From assembly GCA_028820845.1 (NCBI GenBank), contig JAPPII010000116.1, forward strand, positions 1 to 52,659: a stretch of 52,659 nt of DNA. Reading direction: 5' to 3'. The notes beneath the pieces were generated by a model, which worked only from the letters and a program-made list of their open reading frames with translations, searched no databases and had not been told where the DNA came from. Position 1 is the first letter of the stretch. Each line of letters begins with the position of its first letter. Of this stretch, positions 9,147 to 17,978 are shown piece after piece. Position numbers and translations under genes: made by a program. This DNA is from Candidatus Poribacteria bacterium. Its GTDB lineage: Bacteria; Poribacteria; WGA-4E; WGA-3G.

Positions 9147-10753
9147 GAATCCTCTCCGAATCCGAATATCTCCAGATTCTTAGCAATAGCCTTATCCAAT
9201 CGCCTCGCTTCTGCCATCTGATCGGTTAATTTCTTGGTCAAATGTGCCATTGTGTCTTCAAACGGTTCGCTGTCTTCCTCTTGCACTTCTGCACCGACGT
9301 AACGTCCAGGCGTTAGGACGTTACCATTTTCTTCGACTTCTGCAAGCGTTGTGCTTTTACAGAATCCGGGTACATCGGCATATTCACCCGCGCCCTCATC
9401 GCCGCGCCATGCGTGATAGGTTTCGGCAATTCGCGTCATTTCCGAATGCGTTAGCTCGCGGTGTACGCGGTCTATCATCCTCCCCAACCTGCGGGCATCT
9501 ATGAAAAGTGTTTCGCCGGTTCGCTTACGAAAGCGATGATTTTCTTTATTTCTCGCGATAAACCAGAGACAAACGGGAATTGATGTTGAATAGAAAAGTT
9601 GCCCCGGCAATGCCACCATGCAGTCTACTAAATCGGCTTCAATAATTTTCTTGCGGATTTCACCTTCGGTTGAGGTATTGCTACTCATCGAACCGTTTGC
9701 TAATACAAAGCCAGCAATGCCGTTTGGGGCGAGGTGAGAGATAAAATGCTGCACCCAAGCAAAGTTGGCGTTGCCAGGTGGTGGCGCACCGTAAGCCCAA
9801 CGCCTGTCTTCACGCAATCGGGATCCACCCCAATCGCTGCTATTAAACGGAGGATTGGCGAGGATATAGTCGGCTTTTAGGTCTGGATGCAGATCGTTGT
9901 GAAAACTATCGGCGTGTTCCTGACCGAAATTCGCCTCAATGCCTCGAATCGCGAGATTCATCAACGCCAATTGGCGTGTGGTTGGGTTTGATTCTTGCCC
10001 GAAAATGGAGATGTCGTCGCGTTGTCCACCATGTGCTTCGACGAATGCTTCGCTCTGGACAAACATCCCGCCTGAGCCACAGCATGGATCGTAAACCCGT
10101 CCTTTGTACGGCGCGAGCATCTCAACGAGGAGCTGCACAACACAGCGCGGGGTGTAGAACTGTCCGCCTCTCTTCCCTTCAGCACTGGCGAATTGCGAAA
10201 GGAAGTATTCATAGACTCTGCCTAATATGTCTTTTGAGCGATTTTCTTCTTCTCCTAAACCGATTGTGCTGATGAGGTCAACGAGTTCACCGAGGCGTTG
10301 CTTGTCAAGCATCGGACGCGCATAATTTTTCGGTAGAACGCCTTTCAGACGCAGATTTTCTTGTTCAATCGCATGCATTGCGTTATCAATCAGCGTTCCA
10401 ATTTCGGGTTGCTTAGCTTTTGCTTGTAGATATGACCAGCGCGCCTCCTTAGGGACATAGAAGATATTTTCGGCTAAGTATTCGTCTCTGTCCTCTACTA
10501 CTTCATAACGGATAGATTCTTCTTTGATGTAGTCATCGCTATGTGGATTGGCAAATTCTTGGAGCAGAGAATTGTGTTTCTCCTCAAAAGTATCGGAGAT
10601 GTACTTGAGGAAGATCAACCCTAACACGACGTGTTTGTATTCGGCAGCATCCATGTTGTTTCGGAGTTTGTCGGCTGCTTGATATAAGGTTGCTTCAAAG
10701 CCGAGGGTTGCGCCGTTTTTATTGGAATTTGTGTCTGATTTCTTTTTAGCCAT
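9143..10753 (-). CDS. hsdM: Type I restriction-modification DNA methyltransferase subunit M
   Basis: N6-adenine methylase subunit that with HsdS modifies host DNA. Residues about 15-150 are the helical HsdM N-terminal domain. The AdoMet-binding motif I is [10 protein letters not shown] at 222-231 and the catalytic motif IV is NPPF at 300-303. A C-terminal helical region with [16 protein letters not shown] contacts HsdS. The length of 536 residues is normal. The ATG at 10753 has only a weak SD. This is the first gene of the defence operon, with a TATAAT box about 31 bases upstream. Confidence 0.95.
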   Translation of the reverse strand: MAKKKSDTNSNKNGATLGFEATLYQAADKLRNNMDAAEYKHVVLGLIFLKYISDTFEEKHNSLLQEFANPHSDDYIKEESIRYEVVEDRDEYLAENIFYVPKEARWSYLQAKAKQPEIGTLIDNAMHAIEQENLRLKGVLPKNYARPMLDKQRLGELVDLISTIGLGEEENRSKDILGRVYEYFLSQFASAEGKRGGQFYTPRCVVQLLVEMLAPYKGRVYDPCCGSGGMFVQSEAFVEAHGGQRDDISIFGQESNPTTRQLALMNLAIRGIEANFGQEHADSFHNDLHPDLKADYILANPPFNSSDWGGSRLREDRRWAYGAPPPGNANFAWVQHFISHLAPNGIAGFVLANGSMSSNTSTEGEIRKKIIEADLVDCMVALPGQLFYSTSIPVCLWFIARNKENHRFRKRTGETLFIDARRLGRMIDRVHRELTHSEMTRIAETYHAWRGDEGAGEYADVPGFCKSTTLAEVEENGNVLTPGRYVGAEVQEEDSEPFEDTMAHLTKKLTDQMAEARRLDKAIAKNLEIFGFGEDS

Positions 10754-10783
10754 CTTTTTCAGAGAATCCTGTTTATAGGAGAT

Positions 10784-10789
10784 ATTATA
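10784..10789 (-). promoter_or_regulatory. Possible -10 box of the defence operon
   Basis: On the minus strand TATAAT lies about 31 bases before the hsdM ATG. No good -35 element is visible at 16-18 bases upstream, so this is a weak promoter call. Confidence 0.3.
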
Positions 10790-10858
10790 ATGAGCAACAT
10801 ACGCTAATCACCACTCTTGCTCACAATTGGCGGTATATTGTATTGTGTTAGGAGGCAC

Positions 10859-10875
10859 GCAAACTAACAGTTTGC
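10859..10875 (-). repeat. Dispersed intergenic hairpin (GCAAACT type)
   Basis: GCAAACT-AAC-AGTTTGC, a perfect 7-bp stem with a 3-base loop. It is followed on the plus strand by GCTACA, the tail shared with the copies at 31662 and 32804. Confidence 0.8.
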
Positions 10876-11018
10876 GCTACAAAGAGCTACAAATGATGAA
10901 CTAACTTCGTTAAAATAATACTACATTTGGCGTAGAAATTCAACGGTTTTAATTCGGAAATGTAAGCGTTGATTGTCAGAATTATGGAGTTACGCGAATA
11001 GCTTAGAGGGAGTTGAAC

Positions 11019-11039
11019 GGTGCGGTTGGAAACCGCACC
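11019..11039 (-). repeat. Dispersed intergenic hairpin (GGTGCGGTT type)
   Basis: GGTGCGGTT-GGA-AACCGCACC, a perfect 9-bp stem followed by TACC on the plus strand. It is related in layout to the copies at 16431 and 39314. Confidence 0.8.
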
Positions 11040-11060
11040 TACCGCTTTTGGAGAGGCGAC

Positions 11061-12518
11061 TTAGCGTCCCGTAGATGGCTGTGGTGGCCAGTGAAGTCCG
11101 CGTTGGCCCGACAAGGCGCGGTTAGGAGATGGTCGATACTCCCGATCTGGTAAACCGACGAGTTTGCCATCTTGCAACCATTTCTCATCGTCTCCATAGA
11201 GTTCGCCAATCAAATGATTTGTCAGTCGCTCACGGACTTCAGCGTGCGCTGATGAATTGGCGAGGTCGTTTAATTCCCTTGGGTCTTCTTCCAAATCGAA
11301 GAGTTGTCGGTAGTTCCCAGTGGCATAATAGATAAGCTTAAAGCGTCCTTCATGGACCATCCGAGTCGCACTCCCGCCTACACCAATCTCACCGTACAAC
11401 CACTCGCGTTTTTGATCGCCTACCATCGGTATGCCTTCAACCGTATCTGGAATGTCGATGCCTGCTAAGTGGAGTAAGGTTGGCATGACATCCTGCCATC
11501 CAACGAGCCGATCGTCCACTCTGTGGTGTCCGACGCGTTCATCGCCCGCGGTGCCGACGAGAATCATGGGAACGTTAGCGGAGTCTTCATAGTAGAGCCG
11601 TTTTGCCCACATCCGATGATTTCCGAGCATATCGCCGTGGTCGGACGTGAAGAGCAAAATCGTGTTGTTCAACAGACCTTCTTCTCGCAAAGTCCCGATA
11701 ACAACACGAAGCTGATGGTCAATATGCGTACAGAGGGCATAAAACGCTTGGCGTGCCGAACGGATCTGATCTTCTGTAAAGTGTTCGTCCTGTTTCTGCC
11801 GTCCTTTTATGGGTAAGGGCAGCCCCTCAGTCTGCTTCGCCCAGTCGCCGTAATAGGGCATGTCTACGTCAATATCGCGATACATATCCATGTAGCATTG
11901 GAGCGGTGCCAGTGGCGGATGTGGATGGCAATACGAGAGGTACCAGAATCCGGGACGAGTTGGATCGCGGCGTTTAATCATCCGCACCATCTGCCGTGTA
12001 CTCCAGTTCGTGACGTGGCAATCCTCAGGCAAGTGCCAAGGTCGGTTAAGATAATCGTTGTTACACATACCGTGTGCGAATTGCTGACCGGCATAACCCC
12101 TATCGCCAAGGAACAACTCATAATCGTCAATTGCACCGTATTGGAGTCTACCCTCCTCACCCAATATCACATCGTCGAACCCGATCCGATCGCGTTGCGG
12201 GTAGACATGGAGTTTGCCAACAGCATACGCCTGATACCCGGCATCCCGAAAGGTTTGGGCAATAGTCGGGAGTCCATTTAGCCCTTGTTGATCGTTAAAG
12301 ACCCGATCTTTGTGGGTCCGCGGCGTTGTTCCCGTCATTAACGTCTTTCGCGCTGGAACACAGACAGGACATTCGCTGTACCCACGTGTAAAACGCGTGC
12401 CAGCGCGAGCGAGCGTGTCCAACGTCGGTGTTTGGATAGCGGGGTGTCCACTGACACCCAACAGCGAGTTGGGCCAATGGTCTGTTGAAATTAAAAGCAC
12501 ATGGGGTTTGTCAGACAT
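11061..12518 (-). CDS. Sulfatase (type I, formylglycine-dependent)
   Basis: A 485-residue enzyme of the arylsulfatase family that hydrolyses sulfate esters. The metal-binding start STDHWPNSLL and the maturation motif C53-V-P-A-R57, where the cysteine becomes formylglycine, are intact. The second signature FTSDHGDMLGNHRMWAK is near residue 295-310. No signal peptide is evident, so it is likely cytoplasmic or exported in an unusual way. The ATG at 12518 has AAGGA six bases upstream. The substrate cannot be read from sequence; sulfated polysaccharides are typical for marine relatives. No sulfatase-maturation gene is seen in the window. Confidence 0.92.
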   Translation of the reverse strand: MSDKPHVLLISTDHWPNSLLGVSGHPAIQTPTLDTLARAGTRFTRGYSECPVCVPARKTLMTGTTPRTHKDRVFNDQQGLNGLPTIAQTFRDAGYQAYAVGKLHVYPQRDRIGFDDVILGEEGRLQYGAIDDYELFLGDRGYAGQQFAHGMCNNDYLNRPWHLPEDCHVTNWSTRQMVRMIKRRDPTRPGFWYLSYCHPHPPLAPLQCYMDMYRDIDVDMPYYGDWAKQTEGLPLPIKGRQKQDEHFTEDQIRSARQAFYALCTHIDHQLRVVIGTLREEGLLNNTILLFTSDHGDMLGNHRMWAKRLYYEDSANVPMILVGTAGDERVGHHRVDDRLVGWQDVMPTLLHLAGIDIPDTVEGIPMVGDQKREWLYGEIGVGGSATRMVHEGRFKLIYYATGNYRQLFDLEEDPRELNDLANSSAHAEVRERLTNHLIGELYGDDEKWLQDGKLVGLPDREYRPSPNRALSGQRGLHWPPQPSTGR

Positions 12519-12639
12519 AGTTGTTCCTTTTACCGATTATACCGTGCGAAATAAAAAGTCTTGAGGGATTTCTGTTCGCATCATCTTATCAAAAGCTGTT
12601 ACAATTGGCAACGAAAAAATCAGAACAGCGGATTTACCG

Positions 12640-13785
12640 CTATATTTGCATTACTTTCGTATTTGTCAGATATGGAGACTGGAAGTGGGTCATGTCACCC
12701 GCCTTACGTCCCGGAACCGGAAAAAGACGAACGGATAAAGGCTTAGCGAGTTGAATAGAGAGGGTCGCAACATCAGTGAGGATGGCGGCAAGCTGAGCGT
12801 TTGAAGCGTCCCCGGGTATAGGAATTGTATCCAATCCCGTGCCGCAAACAGTAGAATAGAGGAGGAGACTGTCGAGGTTAAAATAGCCTGATTCGCTGCG
12901 CGCTCCCAATCCGACATCTTCAAGGACGGGGAGCATTAACCCAGAATAACCGCAGAGAGGTAGGTCGAGGGATCGGAGTGTCCGTGTCAAACCAGCAGCG
13001 ACCGTTAGCGTACCGCGTTCACCGAAATAACCACGGAGTTGTTGCTCCATTGCATAAGCGATGCTTTCATCACCCATCGGGGCAGGGGAAACATCTATAC
13101 CGACAAACTTTATGCCCCACTCCTGTGCAAGCGTTTCTGCGAGCGCGACGATTTTTTGACCTTCCATTTCCATTAGAATTTTCAGGCTTTGCAGTGCCGT
13201 CTCTAAATTTTGGGCACCCGTGAACGCTTGATTGACTAAATCCGCCGCCTGCCATCCGATGCCGAAGTTCGTTCGAGTGTCTTGCCAATATGCTGCTGGA
13301 AAGAAGGGGGTATTCGGTGGGCAGTTCATCAACGCTGCAAAGCGGAGGTTCCCGTAGCCAGCGTTGGTTTGGTGTGCTATCTGTTGAATGATGTCTGCTG
13401 TGCTTTCAGTGATCTCCGATGCGACATCTCCGGATTGTGTTGTGAGGGTAACAGTCGCAAAGAGGACCTCACTTTGGATAATCACATCGGCAACATGGTC
13501 AAGATGCGTTTTTGTGGATCGTTTTCCGGGCAGGATTGTCCCCAAGTTAAGGAAGTCAATTCCGAACGCTTGGGCTTGGATATCTAATCTAAGAATTGCA
13601 TCTATATCCCGCGCCTCATCCCAGATTTGGGAACTGACACGTGTTGTTTGTACCTCGTAACCGTTCGCTTCAAAATAGGTTTGGGCGGCGGCGTTAAACT
13701 TCGCAGCGCGCTCGAGTTGATACGGCGCAAAAGGGAGCGGAATGCCTGTCGTAATTGTTCGGATCTTCATGTCGCTTGCATTCAT
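12640..13785 (-). CDS. DUF711 (UPF0210-like) family protein
   Basis: A 381-residue protein recognised from the YSGLMLPVLEDVGLGAR region and the general layout of DUF711. The family is conserved but has no firmly assigned reaction; its fold is related to glycyl-radical-type barrels. The start could be the ATG at 13785, three bases after the accA stop with GAGG touching the codon, or the ATG at 13770 just before MKIRTITTGIP, which fits the family N-terminus better. The tight spacing to accA indicates one transcript. No catalytic residues can be named. Confidence 0.8.
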   Translation of the reverse strand: MNASDMKIRTITTGIPLPFAPYQLERAAKFNAAAQTYFEANGYEVQTTRVSSQIWDEARDIDAILRLDIQAQAFGIDFLNLGTILPGKRSTKTHLDHVADVIIQSEVLFATVTLTTQSGDVASEITESTADIIQQIAHQTNAGYGNLRFAALMNCPPNTPFFPAAYWQDTRTNFGIGWQAADLVNQAFTGAQNLETALQSLKILMEMEGQKIVALAETLAQEWGIKFVGIDVSPAPMGDESIAYAMEQQLRGYFGERGTLTVAAGLTRTLRSLDLPLCGYSGLMLPVLEDVGLGARSESGYFNLDSLLLYSTVCGTGLDTIPIPGDASNAQLAAILTDVATLSIQLAKPLSVRLFPVPGRKAGDMTHFQSPYLTNTKVMQI

Positions 13786-13788
13786 TCC

Positions 13789-14760
13789 TCAAGCAGAATC
13801 TTCGCCATAAAGCCCGATGTGGCGATAACGTTCATGTCTCTGTTGGATGAGTTGTTGGGGTGTCATCTGCATCAATTCGGTGAGATGCCTACGTATAGCG
13901 CGCCTAACGCTGCGCGCCGCGGCTTCGGGATCCCTGTGTGCCCCACCGAGGGGTTCACGGATAACTTGGTCAATGATACCTAACTTGAGCAGATCCGGGG
14001 CAGTCGGTTTATAGCCCTCGGTCGCTTCTGGTGCGCGTTCACCTTTGTCTTTCCATACGATACCGCTACAGGCTTCAGGGGGCGCGACACAGTAGACGGC
14101 GTACTCCATCATCAATACGCGATTGCCGACCGCAATTGCGAGCGCACCACCACTGCCACCTTCACCGATAATAACGACGAGAATCGGAACGCGCAGTGCC
14201 ATCATCTCAGCGAGATTTTCAGCGATCGCCATTGCTTGCCCGTATTCCTCGGAACGGAGATCAAAGTGTGCTCCCGGTGTATCCACAAAACAGAGTAAGG
14301 GCCGGTTGAACTTATTCGCCAGCTGCATTAACCGTCTCGCCTTGCGATAGCCTTCCGGGTGTGTGTAACCGAAATTCATCTCCTGGCGCTCTTCAAGGTT
14401 CGTCCCCTTCTGCTGTGCAAGATAAACAAGCGGTTGTCCATCGAACCATGCCAATCCGCCGATGAGGGCGCGGTCGTCGCCGTATAATTTATCGCTATGA
14501 AGTTCGGTAGGTTCATCAAGAAGTGCGTCGATATAGAAAGGAGCTTGCGGGCGTTGTGCATGGCGCGCCAAGCGCACTTTATCCCATCGGCTCAATTTTT
14601 GGAACGTTCGCTTTGTAAGCGTATCCGCATTCTGCTTTAGCGCATCCATCCCCTCTTTCAGGTCTAACTCAGGATGTGTTTCTGCGAAGACTTCCAATTG
14701 TGTGAGGTGCCGTTCCAATTCGATGAATGGTCTTTCAAATTCAAGTTCTGCTGTGTTCAT
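13789..14760 (-). CDS. accA: Acetyl-CoA carboxylase carboxyltransferase subunit alpha
   Basis: Transfers the carboxyl group from biotin to acetyl-CoA, the first step of fatty-acid synthesis, in complex with AccD. The conserved core is visible: VDTPGAHFDLRSEEYGQA, then VVIIGEGGSGGALAIAVGN and APPEACSGIVWKD. The frame is open upstream to a TTG at 14814, but that stretch is a degenerate intergenic repeat, so the first ATG (14760) is used. This gives 323 residues, close to the family's usual 320. No clear SD precedes it. accD is not in the window, so the partner is encoded elsewhere. DUF711 follows almost directly. Confidence 0.95.
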   Translation of the reverse strand: MNTAELEFERPFIELERHLTQLEVFAETHPELDLKEGMDALKQNADTLTKRTFQKLSRWDKVRLARHAQRPQAPFYIDALLDEPTELHSDKLYGDDRALIGGLAWFDGQPLVYLAQQKGTNLEERQEMNFGYTHPEGYRKARRLMQLANKFNRPLLCFVDTPGAHFDLRSEEYGQAMAIAENLAEMMALRVPILVVIIGEGGSGGALAIAVGNRVLMMEYAVYCVAPPEACSGIVWKDKGERAPEATEGYKPTAPDLLKLGIIDQVIREPLGGAHRDPEAAARSVRRAIRRHLTELMQMTPQQLIQQRHERYRHIGLYGEDSA

Positions 14761-14767
14761 ATCTATT

Positions 14768-14794
14768 GGCTTTCGGCTGTCGGCAGTTGGCTCA
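14768..14794. repeat. Degenerate TCGGCTGTCGGC-type intergenic repeat
   Basis: A run of GGCTTTCGGCTGTCGGCAG and similar units lies just upstream of accA. A related stretch with TTGTCGGTTGTCAG is at 25772. Two copies of the same loose pattern in gene-free positions suggest a repeat family rather than coding sequence. Confidence 0.4.
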
Positions 14795-14873
14795 GAGATA
14801 TTTGACTGAATCAAAACCTCTGAACCGACTACCGATGCCCTTCTTCCGACTGCCCGCTGCGAACAGTCAATTG

Positions 14874-16397
14874 CTATTCAGACTGTCGCACTTCGTCACG
14901 GAGTCCCATCCACACACAAGCTGCCATGCCCAATAAGACAATAGCGAACGGAAAGCCTGTCACGAGGGAGGCTGCCTGCAACGAGCTCAGACCTCCACCA
15001 AGTAACAGCACGATGGCAACAGCACCCTCCGCCGAGCACCAGAACACTCGGTGAGAGACAGGTGCGTCAAACTTACCACCCGCCGTAATGGTATCAATGA
15101 CGAGAGAACCAGAATCGGACGAAGTAACAAAGAAGATGATTGTCAACAGCATCGCGATAGAAGACACTAAGGTTGTCATTGGCAATCGGTCAAGCATTTT
15201 GAACAATGAGAGTTCCGGTTTATACGCTTCAACAGTTTCCGTCACACCCGTGTAGCCATCGCTCGTGAACTGATCAATAGCAGTGCCGCCAAAGACACTG
15301 AACCACACTAAGCATAACAGTGTTGGTAGGAGCAGCACACCGATGACGAACTCGCGAACCGTCCGTCCCTTTGAAATTCGGGCGATGAAGGTGCCTACAA
15401 AGGGTGCCCAGGCGATCCACCACGCCCAATAGAACGTTGTCCAACCGTGCAGAAATCCCGTGTCTTCGCGGCCGAGCCAATTGCTGAGCGGTCTTACCTT
15501 GGAAATATATTCAGTGAGGCCGGTGAATATACCTTTGAGGATGGCGATTTTCGGACCAACAAGAAGGACGAAGAGCAGAAGAAAAAACGCGAGGATCACG
15601 TTGAACTGGCTGAGGCGTTTGATGCCGACATCCAACCCTGTCAACACGGAGACGAGTGCACCGCCAGTTATGACGACTATCAGCACGACCATGGTGGTGT
15701 TGGTCGCAGGAATTTCAAAGAGGTAGTTGAGGCCAGCGGTCACCTGCTGTGCACCTAAGCCGAGCGAGGTTGCGAGACCGAACAAACTTGCGAAAACAGC
15801 GAGTGTGTCTATGACATGTCCCGGCCAACCCCATATCCGATCCCCGAGGAGGGGGTAGAACGCCGACCGGATAGTCAATGGCAACCCCCGGTTGTAGGCG
15901 AAAAATGCCAGGGCAAGTCCGACGATTCCGTAGACTGCCCAACCGTGTACGCCCCAGTGAAAGGTCGTCGCAGCGATACCGAGCGCAGCGTCGGTTTTCG
16001 CTTCACCTCCGAGCGGTGGGCTCATAAAGTGTTGAACAGGCTCCAAGACCCCGAAGAATAGGAGACCGATACCAATACCGGCTGCGAAGAGCATGGCGAA
16101 CCATGTGAGATTAGAGTATTCGGGGACAGCCTCGCGCCCACCGATACGCACCTTGCCGAGCGGGGACACAACCAGGAATAGACAGAATATCACAAGCAGG
16201 TTGACGATGTCCATGAACCACCAATCAAAGTTTGTCGTGAGCCATGTGCGAGTCGCTCCGAAAAGGCTTGTTGCTCCTTCTCGGAATATGAGGGACCCGA
16301 GGACAAAAATGACGATGGTGATTGCGGAAACGAGAAATACCGGGGTTAGCCCAAATAGCTTGGTGTTGCTCTGGAATTGTTGTCCATCTTCGTGCAT
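14874..16397 (-). CDS. BCCT family betaine/choline/carnitine-type transporter
   Basis: An integral membrane secondary transporter of 507 residues with about 12 hydrophobic segments, importing trimethylammonium osmolytes such as glycine betaine, choline or carnitine. The signature stretch WTTFYWAWWIAWAPFVGTF, followed by IARISKGRTVREF, is complete, as is HWGVHGWAVYGIVGLALAF earlier. The ATG at 16397 has AAGGAG nine bases upstream; the open frame extends two codons further only with a TTG. A porin lies just upstream in the same direction, with hairpins in the gap. Exact substrate is undetermined. Confidence 0.95.
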   Translation of the reverse strand: MHEDGQQFQSNTKLFGLTPVFLVSAITIVIFVLGSLIFREGATSLFGATRTWLTTNFDWWFMDIVNLLVIFCLFLVVSPLGKVRIGGREAVPEYSNLTWFAMLFAAGIGIGLLFFGVLEPVQHFMSPPLGGEAKTDAALGIAATTFHWGVHGWAVYGIVGLALAFFAYNRGLPLTIRSAFYPLLGDRIWGWPGHVIDTLAVFASLFGLATSLGLGAQQVTAGLNYLFEIPATNTTMVVLIVVITGGALVSVLTGLDVGIKRLSQFNVILAFFLLLFVLLVGPKIAILKGIFTGLTEYISKVRPLSNWLGREDTGFLHGWTTFYWAWWIAWAPFVGTFIARISKGRTVREFVIGVLLLPTLLCLVWFSVFGGTAIDQFTSDGYTGVTETVEAYKPELSLFKMLDRLPMTTLVSSIAMLLTIIFFVTSSDSGSLVIDTITAGGKFDAPVSHRVFWCSAEGAVAIVLLLGGGLSSLQAASLVTGFPFAIVLLGMAACVWMGLRDEVRQSE

Positions 16398-16430
16398 TTT
16401 CAAATTCTCCTTATTATTAGAGTTGATTTG

Positions 16431-16476
16431 GCGGTTTTCAACCGCGCACGGTGTAAAGTGCGCTGAAACAGCACAC
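16431..16476 (-). repeat. Two adjacent dispersed hairpins
   Basis: GCGGTT-TTC-AACCGC at 16431-16445 and GTGCGCTG-AAA-CAGCACAC at 16458-16476 (one mismatch) lie between the porin and the BCCT gene. The second is followed by CTAC on the plus strand, the family tail. Confidence 0.65.
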
Positions 16477-16504
16477 CTACAGTGGAAAGTAGCGTCGTAG
16501 CCGA

Positions 16505-17797
16505 TTAGAAATAATAACCAAAGTTGAAATTAAGTCGCCAATGCCAACTATTATTTCCGTTGGCACCCACGTGATTAACCCCTGTAAGGATATTTCCGTA
16601 GTCATCTCCCACGTTCCCAACGAAGAAGTTACCATCAGAAAGTGCGAGATCACTATACACATAGAGCGCGCCTAAGATCGTCCAGCTTGCACCGAGTGTC
16701 ACAAGGGTACTGGCGTTATAGTCATCTACGGTTTTGAGGATAGTGCTCCATTCCGCATAAGGTGTGACACTATCAATCCATGAGATACCCGAAGTATCTA
16801 TCCCGCCGTACCGAAGTGAGAGTCCAGGTATCAACCCTTTAGCAGCGATGGGCCAGGCGAAATTGTAAGCCCCCATCGGAATCAGGTCCCCGGTGCCCCA
16901 AGGCGTTTCATCGGCAATATTATGCGCGTAATAAGAAAATTGCGAAAAGAGGGTAAAATCGGCGAACGTGTTTTTCGCATGTGCGGAGAGTGCATAATGG
17001 TTTCCACTATCGTCATCCCCGACATTTGTTCCACTCAACAACCCGTATTGGAGGGAGACACCGAAATCTCCTATATTCTCCATTGCGTAGATTGCGCGGA
17101 GGTTGACTTGATGTTGCTCATCGAATCCATTTTCACCCGCGCCCCATTCGACAGTCCCCTTTGCATCGGCGTTTTCCTCCCACTTCACGATATCATAACT
17201 GTATCGTGAACTCGCTAAACTGCCATACGATACCAGTTGAGGTTCGGGCATCAAAAAGTAACCGACATCAAGTGTTAGTTTATCAAAGGTATCACTCCAC
17301 GTGATGCCTAAATCCATGTCGTCGGCGAGCCCTACATAAAAATGCTGGTCAAAAAACCAACTCGTAGAAATCCCGTAGGCTGTCGGACCGAAAGGGACCC
17401 GCACAACGCCTGCTTTCACTGTTCCTGCATTGCCCAGGTTATACCCCAGCCATCCGGTGTGTATCATGCTGTAACCATCATACCATCGGTATTCAAGCCG
17501 GCCAGTGATGTTATTATAGTCCAAATCAGCATTGAGTCGGAATATTTCGAGATCCACATCACCGATTTTCTCACCGCGGGGGTGAGGATTTTCTTCATCA
17601 CCATAGGCACCGTAGGCGTAATTAACGCGCATTGCGCCGCCAATTTTTATAGGACTTTTTTTCGGTTCCAACACCTCAGCAACTTCTGCTGTCTCTTCAG
17701 TAGTATCAGCATTCACGAATAAGGAGAAAATTAGTAAGAACATAATGCTGAAGCAGATTGAATGCCGATATTTATAGTTGTTCGTAAACACTTTCAT
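16505..17797 (-). CDS. Outer-membrane beta-barrel porin-like protein
   Basis: A 430-residue protein with an N-terminal hydrophobic signal segment (about residues 13-31, ending near FVNADT) and then many alternating amphipathic strands rich in G, Y and W. It ends in NFGYYF; a terminal aromatic residue is typical for BAM-inserted barrels. No specific family is recognised beyond a general porin or OprO/DcaP-like layout. The ATG at 17797 follows GGGAGG by two bases; the upstream frame starts only at TTG. A 7-bp inverted repeat (TGACAAC at 17842 and GTTGTCA at 17875) lies in the promoter region. It points to an outer membrane, and thus a diderm host. Confidence 0.8.
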   Translation of the reverse strand: MKVFTNNYKYRHSICFSIMFLLIFSLFVNADTTEETAEVAEVLEPKKSPIKIGGAMRVNYAYGAYGDEENPHPRGEKIGDVDLEIFRLNADLDYNNITGRLEYRWYDGYSMIHTGWLGYNLGNAGTVKAGVVRVPFGPTAYGISTSWFFDQHFYVGLADDMDLGITWSDTFDKLTLDVGYFLMPEPQLVSYGSLASSRYSYDIVKWEENADAKGTVEWGAGENGFDEQHQVNLRAIYAMENIGDFGVSLQYGLLSGTNVGDDDSGNHYALSAHAKNTFADFTLFSQFSYYAHNIADETPWGTGDLIPMGAYNFAWPIAAKGLIPGLSLRYGGIDTSGISWIDSVTPYAEWSTILKTVDDYNASTLVTLGASWTILGALYVYSDLALSDGNFFVGNVGDDYGNILTGVNHVGANGNNSWHWRLNFNFGYYF

Positions 17798-17937
17798 AAC
17801 CTCCCATGCCCTAAGGCACGAAATCCTTTTGTTCAATTGGTTGACAACATAATCTATCCACTGTGATATTCTAAGTTGTCAGCTTGATGAATTGCCCACA
17901 TTATACTGATAATAGCATTAAAGAAAAAAAATGCAAT

Positions 17938-17964
17938 AAAAAATTCGCCACAAACTTTGTGGCG
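17938..17964 (-). terminator. Rho-independent terminator after the DUF3352-like gene
   Basis: On the minus strand CGCCACAAA-G-TTTGTGGCG is followed by AATTTTTT. It lies 14 bases past the stop of the 17979-20015 gene and before the porin promoter. Confidence 0.8.
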
Positions 17965-17978
17965 AGTTAGAAAGGGAC

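Larger units (their letters stand above)
10754..11060. other. Intergenic region between hsdM and the sulfatase gene
   Basis: About 300 bases without a gene. It holds the probable hsdM promoter at its left side and two members of the dispersed hairpin family (10859-10875 and 11019-11039). The rest is AT-rich with no open frame or RNA gene that I can support. The second hairpin follows the sulfatase stop closely on the minus strand and could end its transcript, but it lacks a T run. Confidence 0.6.

Noticed and set aside
10859-11039. Hairpins as rho-independent terminators
   Set aside because: They lack a following T run in the direction of transcription; only the one at 17938 qualifies.
14761-14814. 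N-terminal extension of accA
   Set aside because: The open frame upstream of 14760 begins with TTG and consists of an intergenic repeat; the ATG at 14760 matches the family length.
15447-15758. Plus-strand open frames inside the BCCT gene
   Set aside because: The minus-strand frame has full family motifs; the plus frames are antisense shadows.
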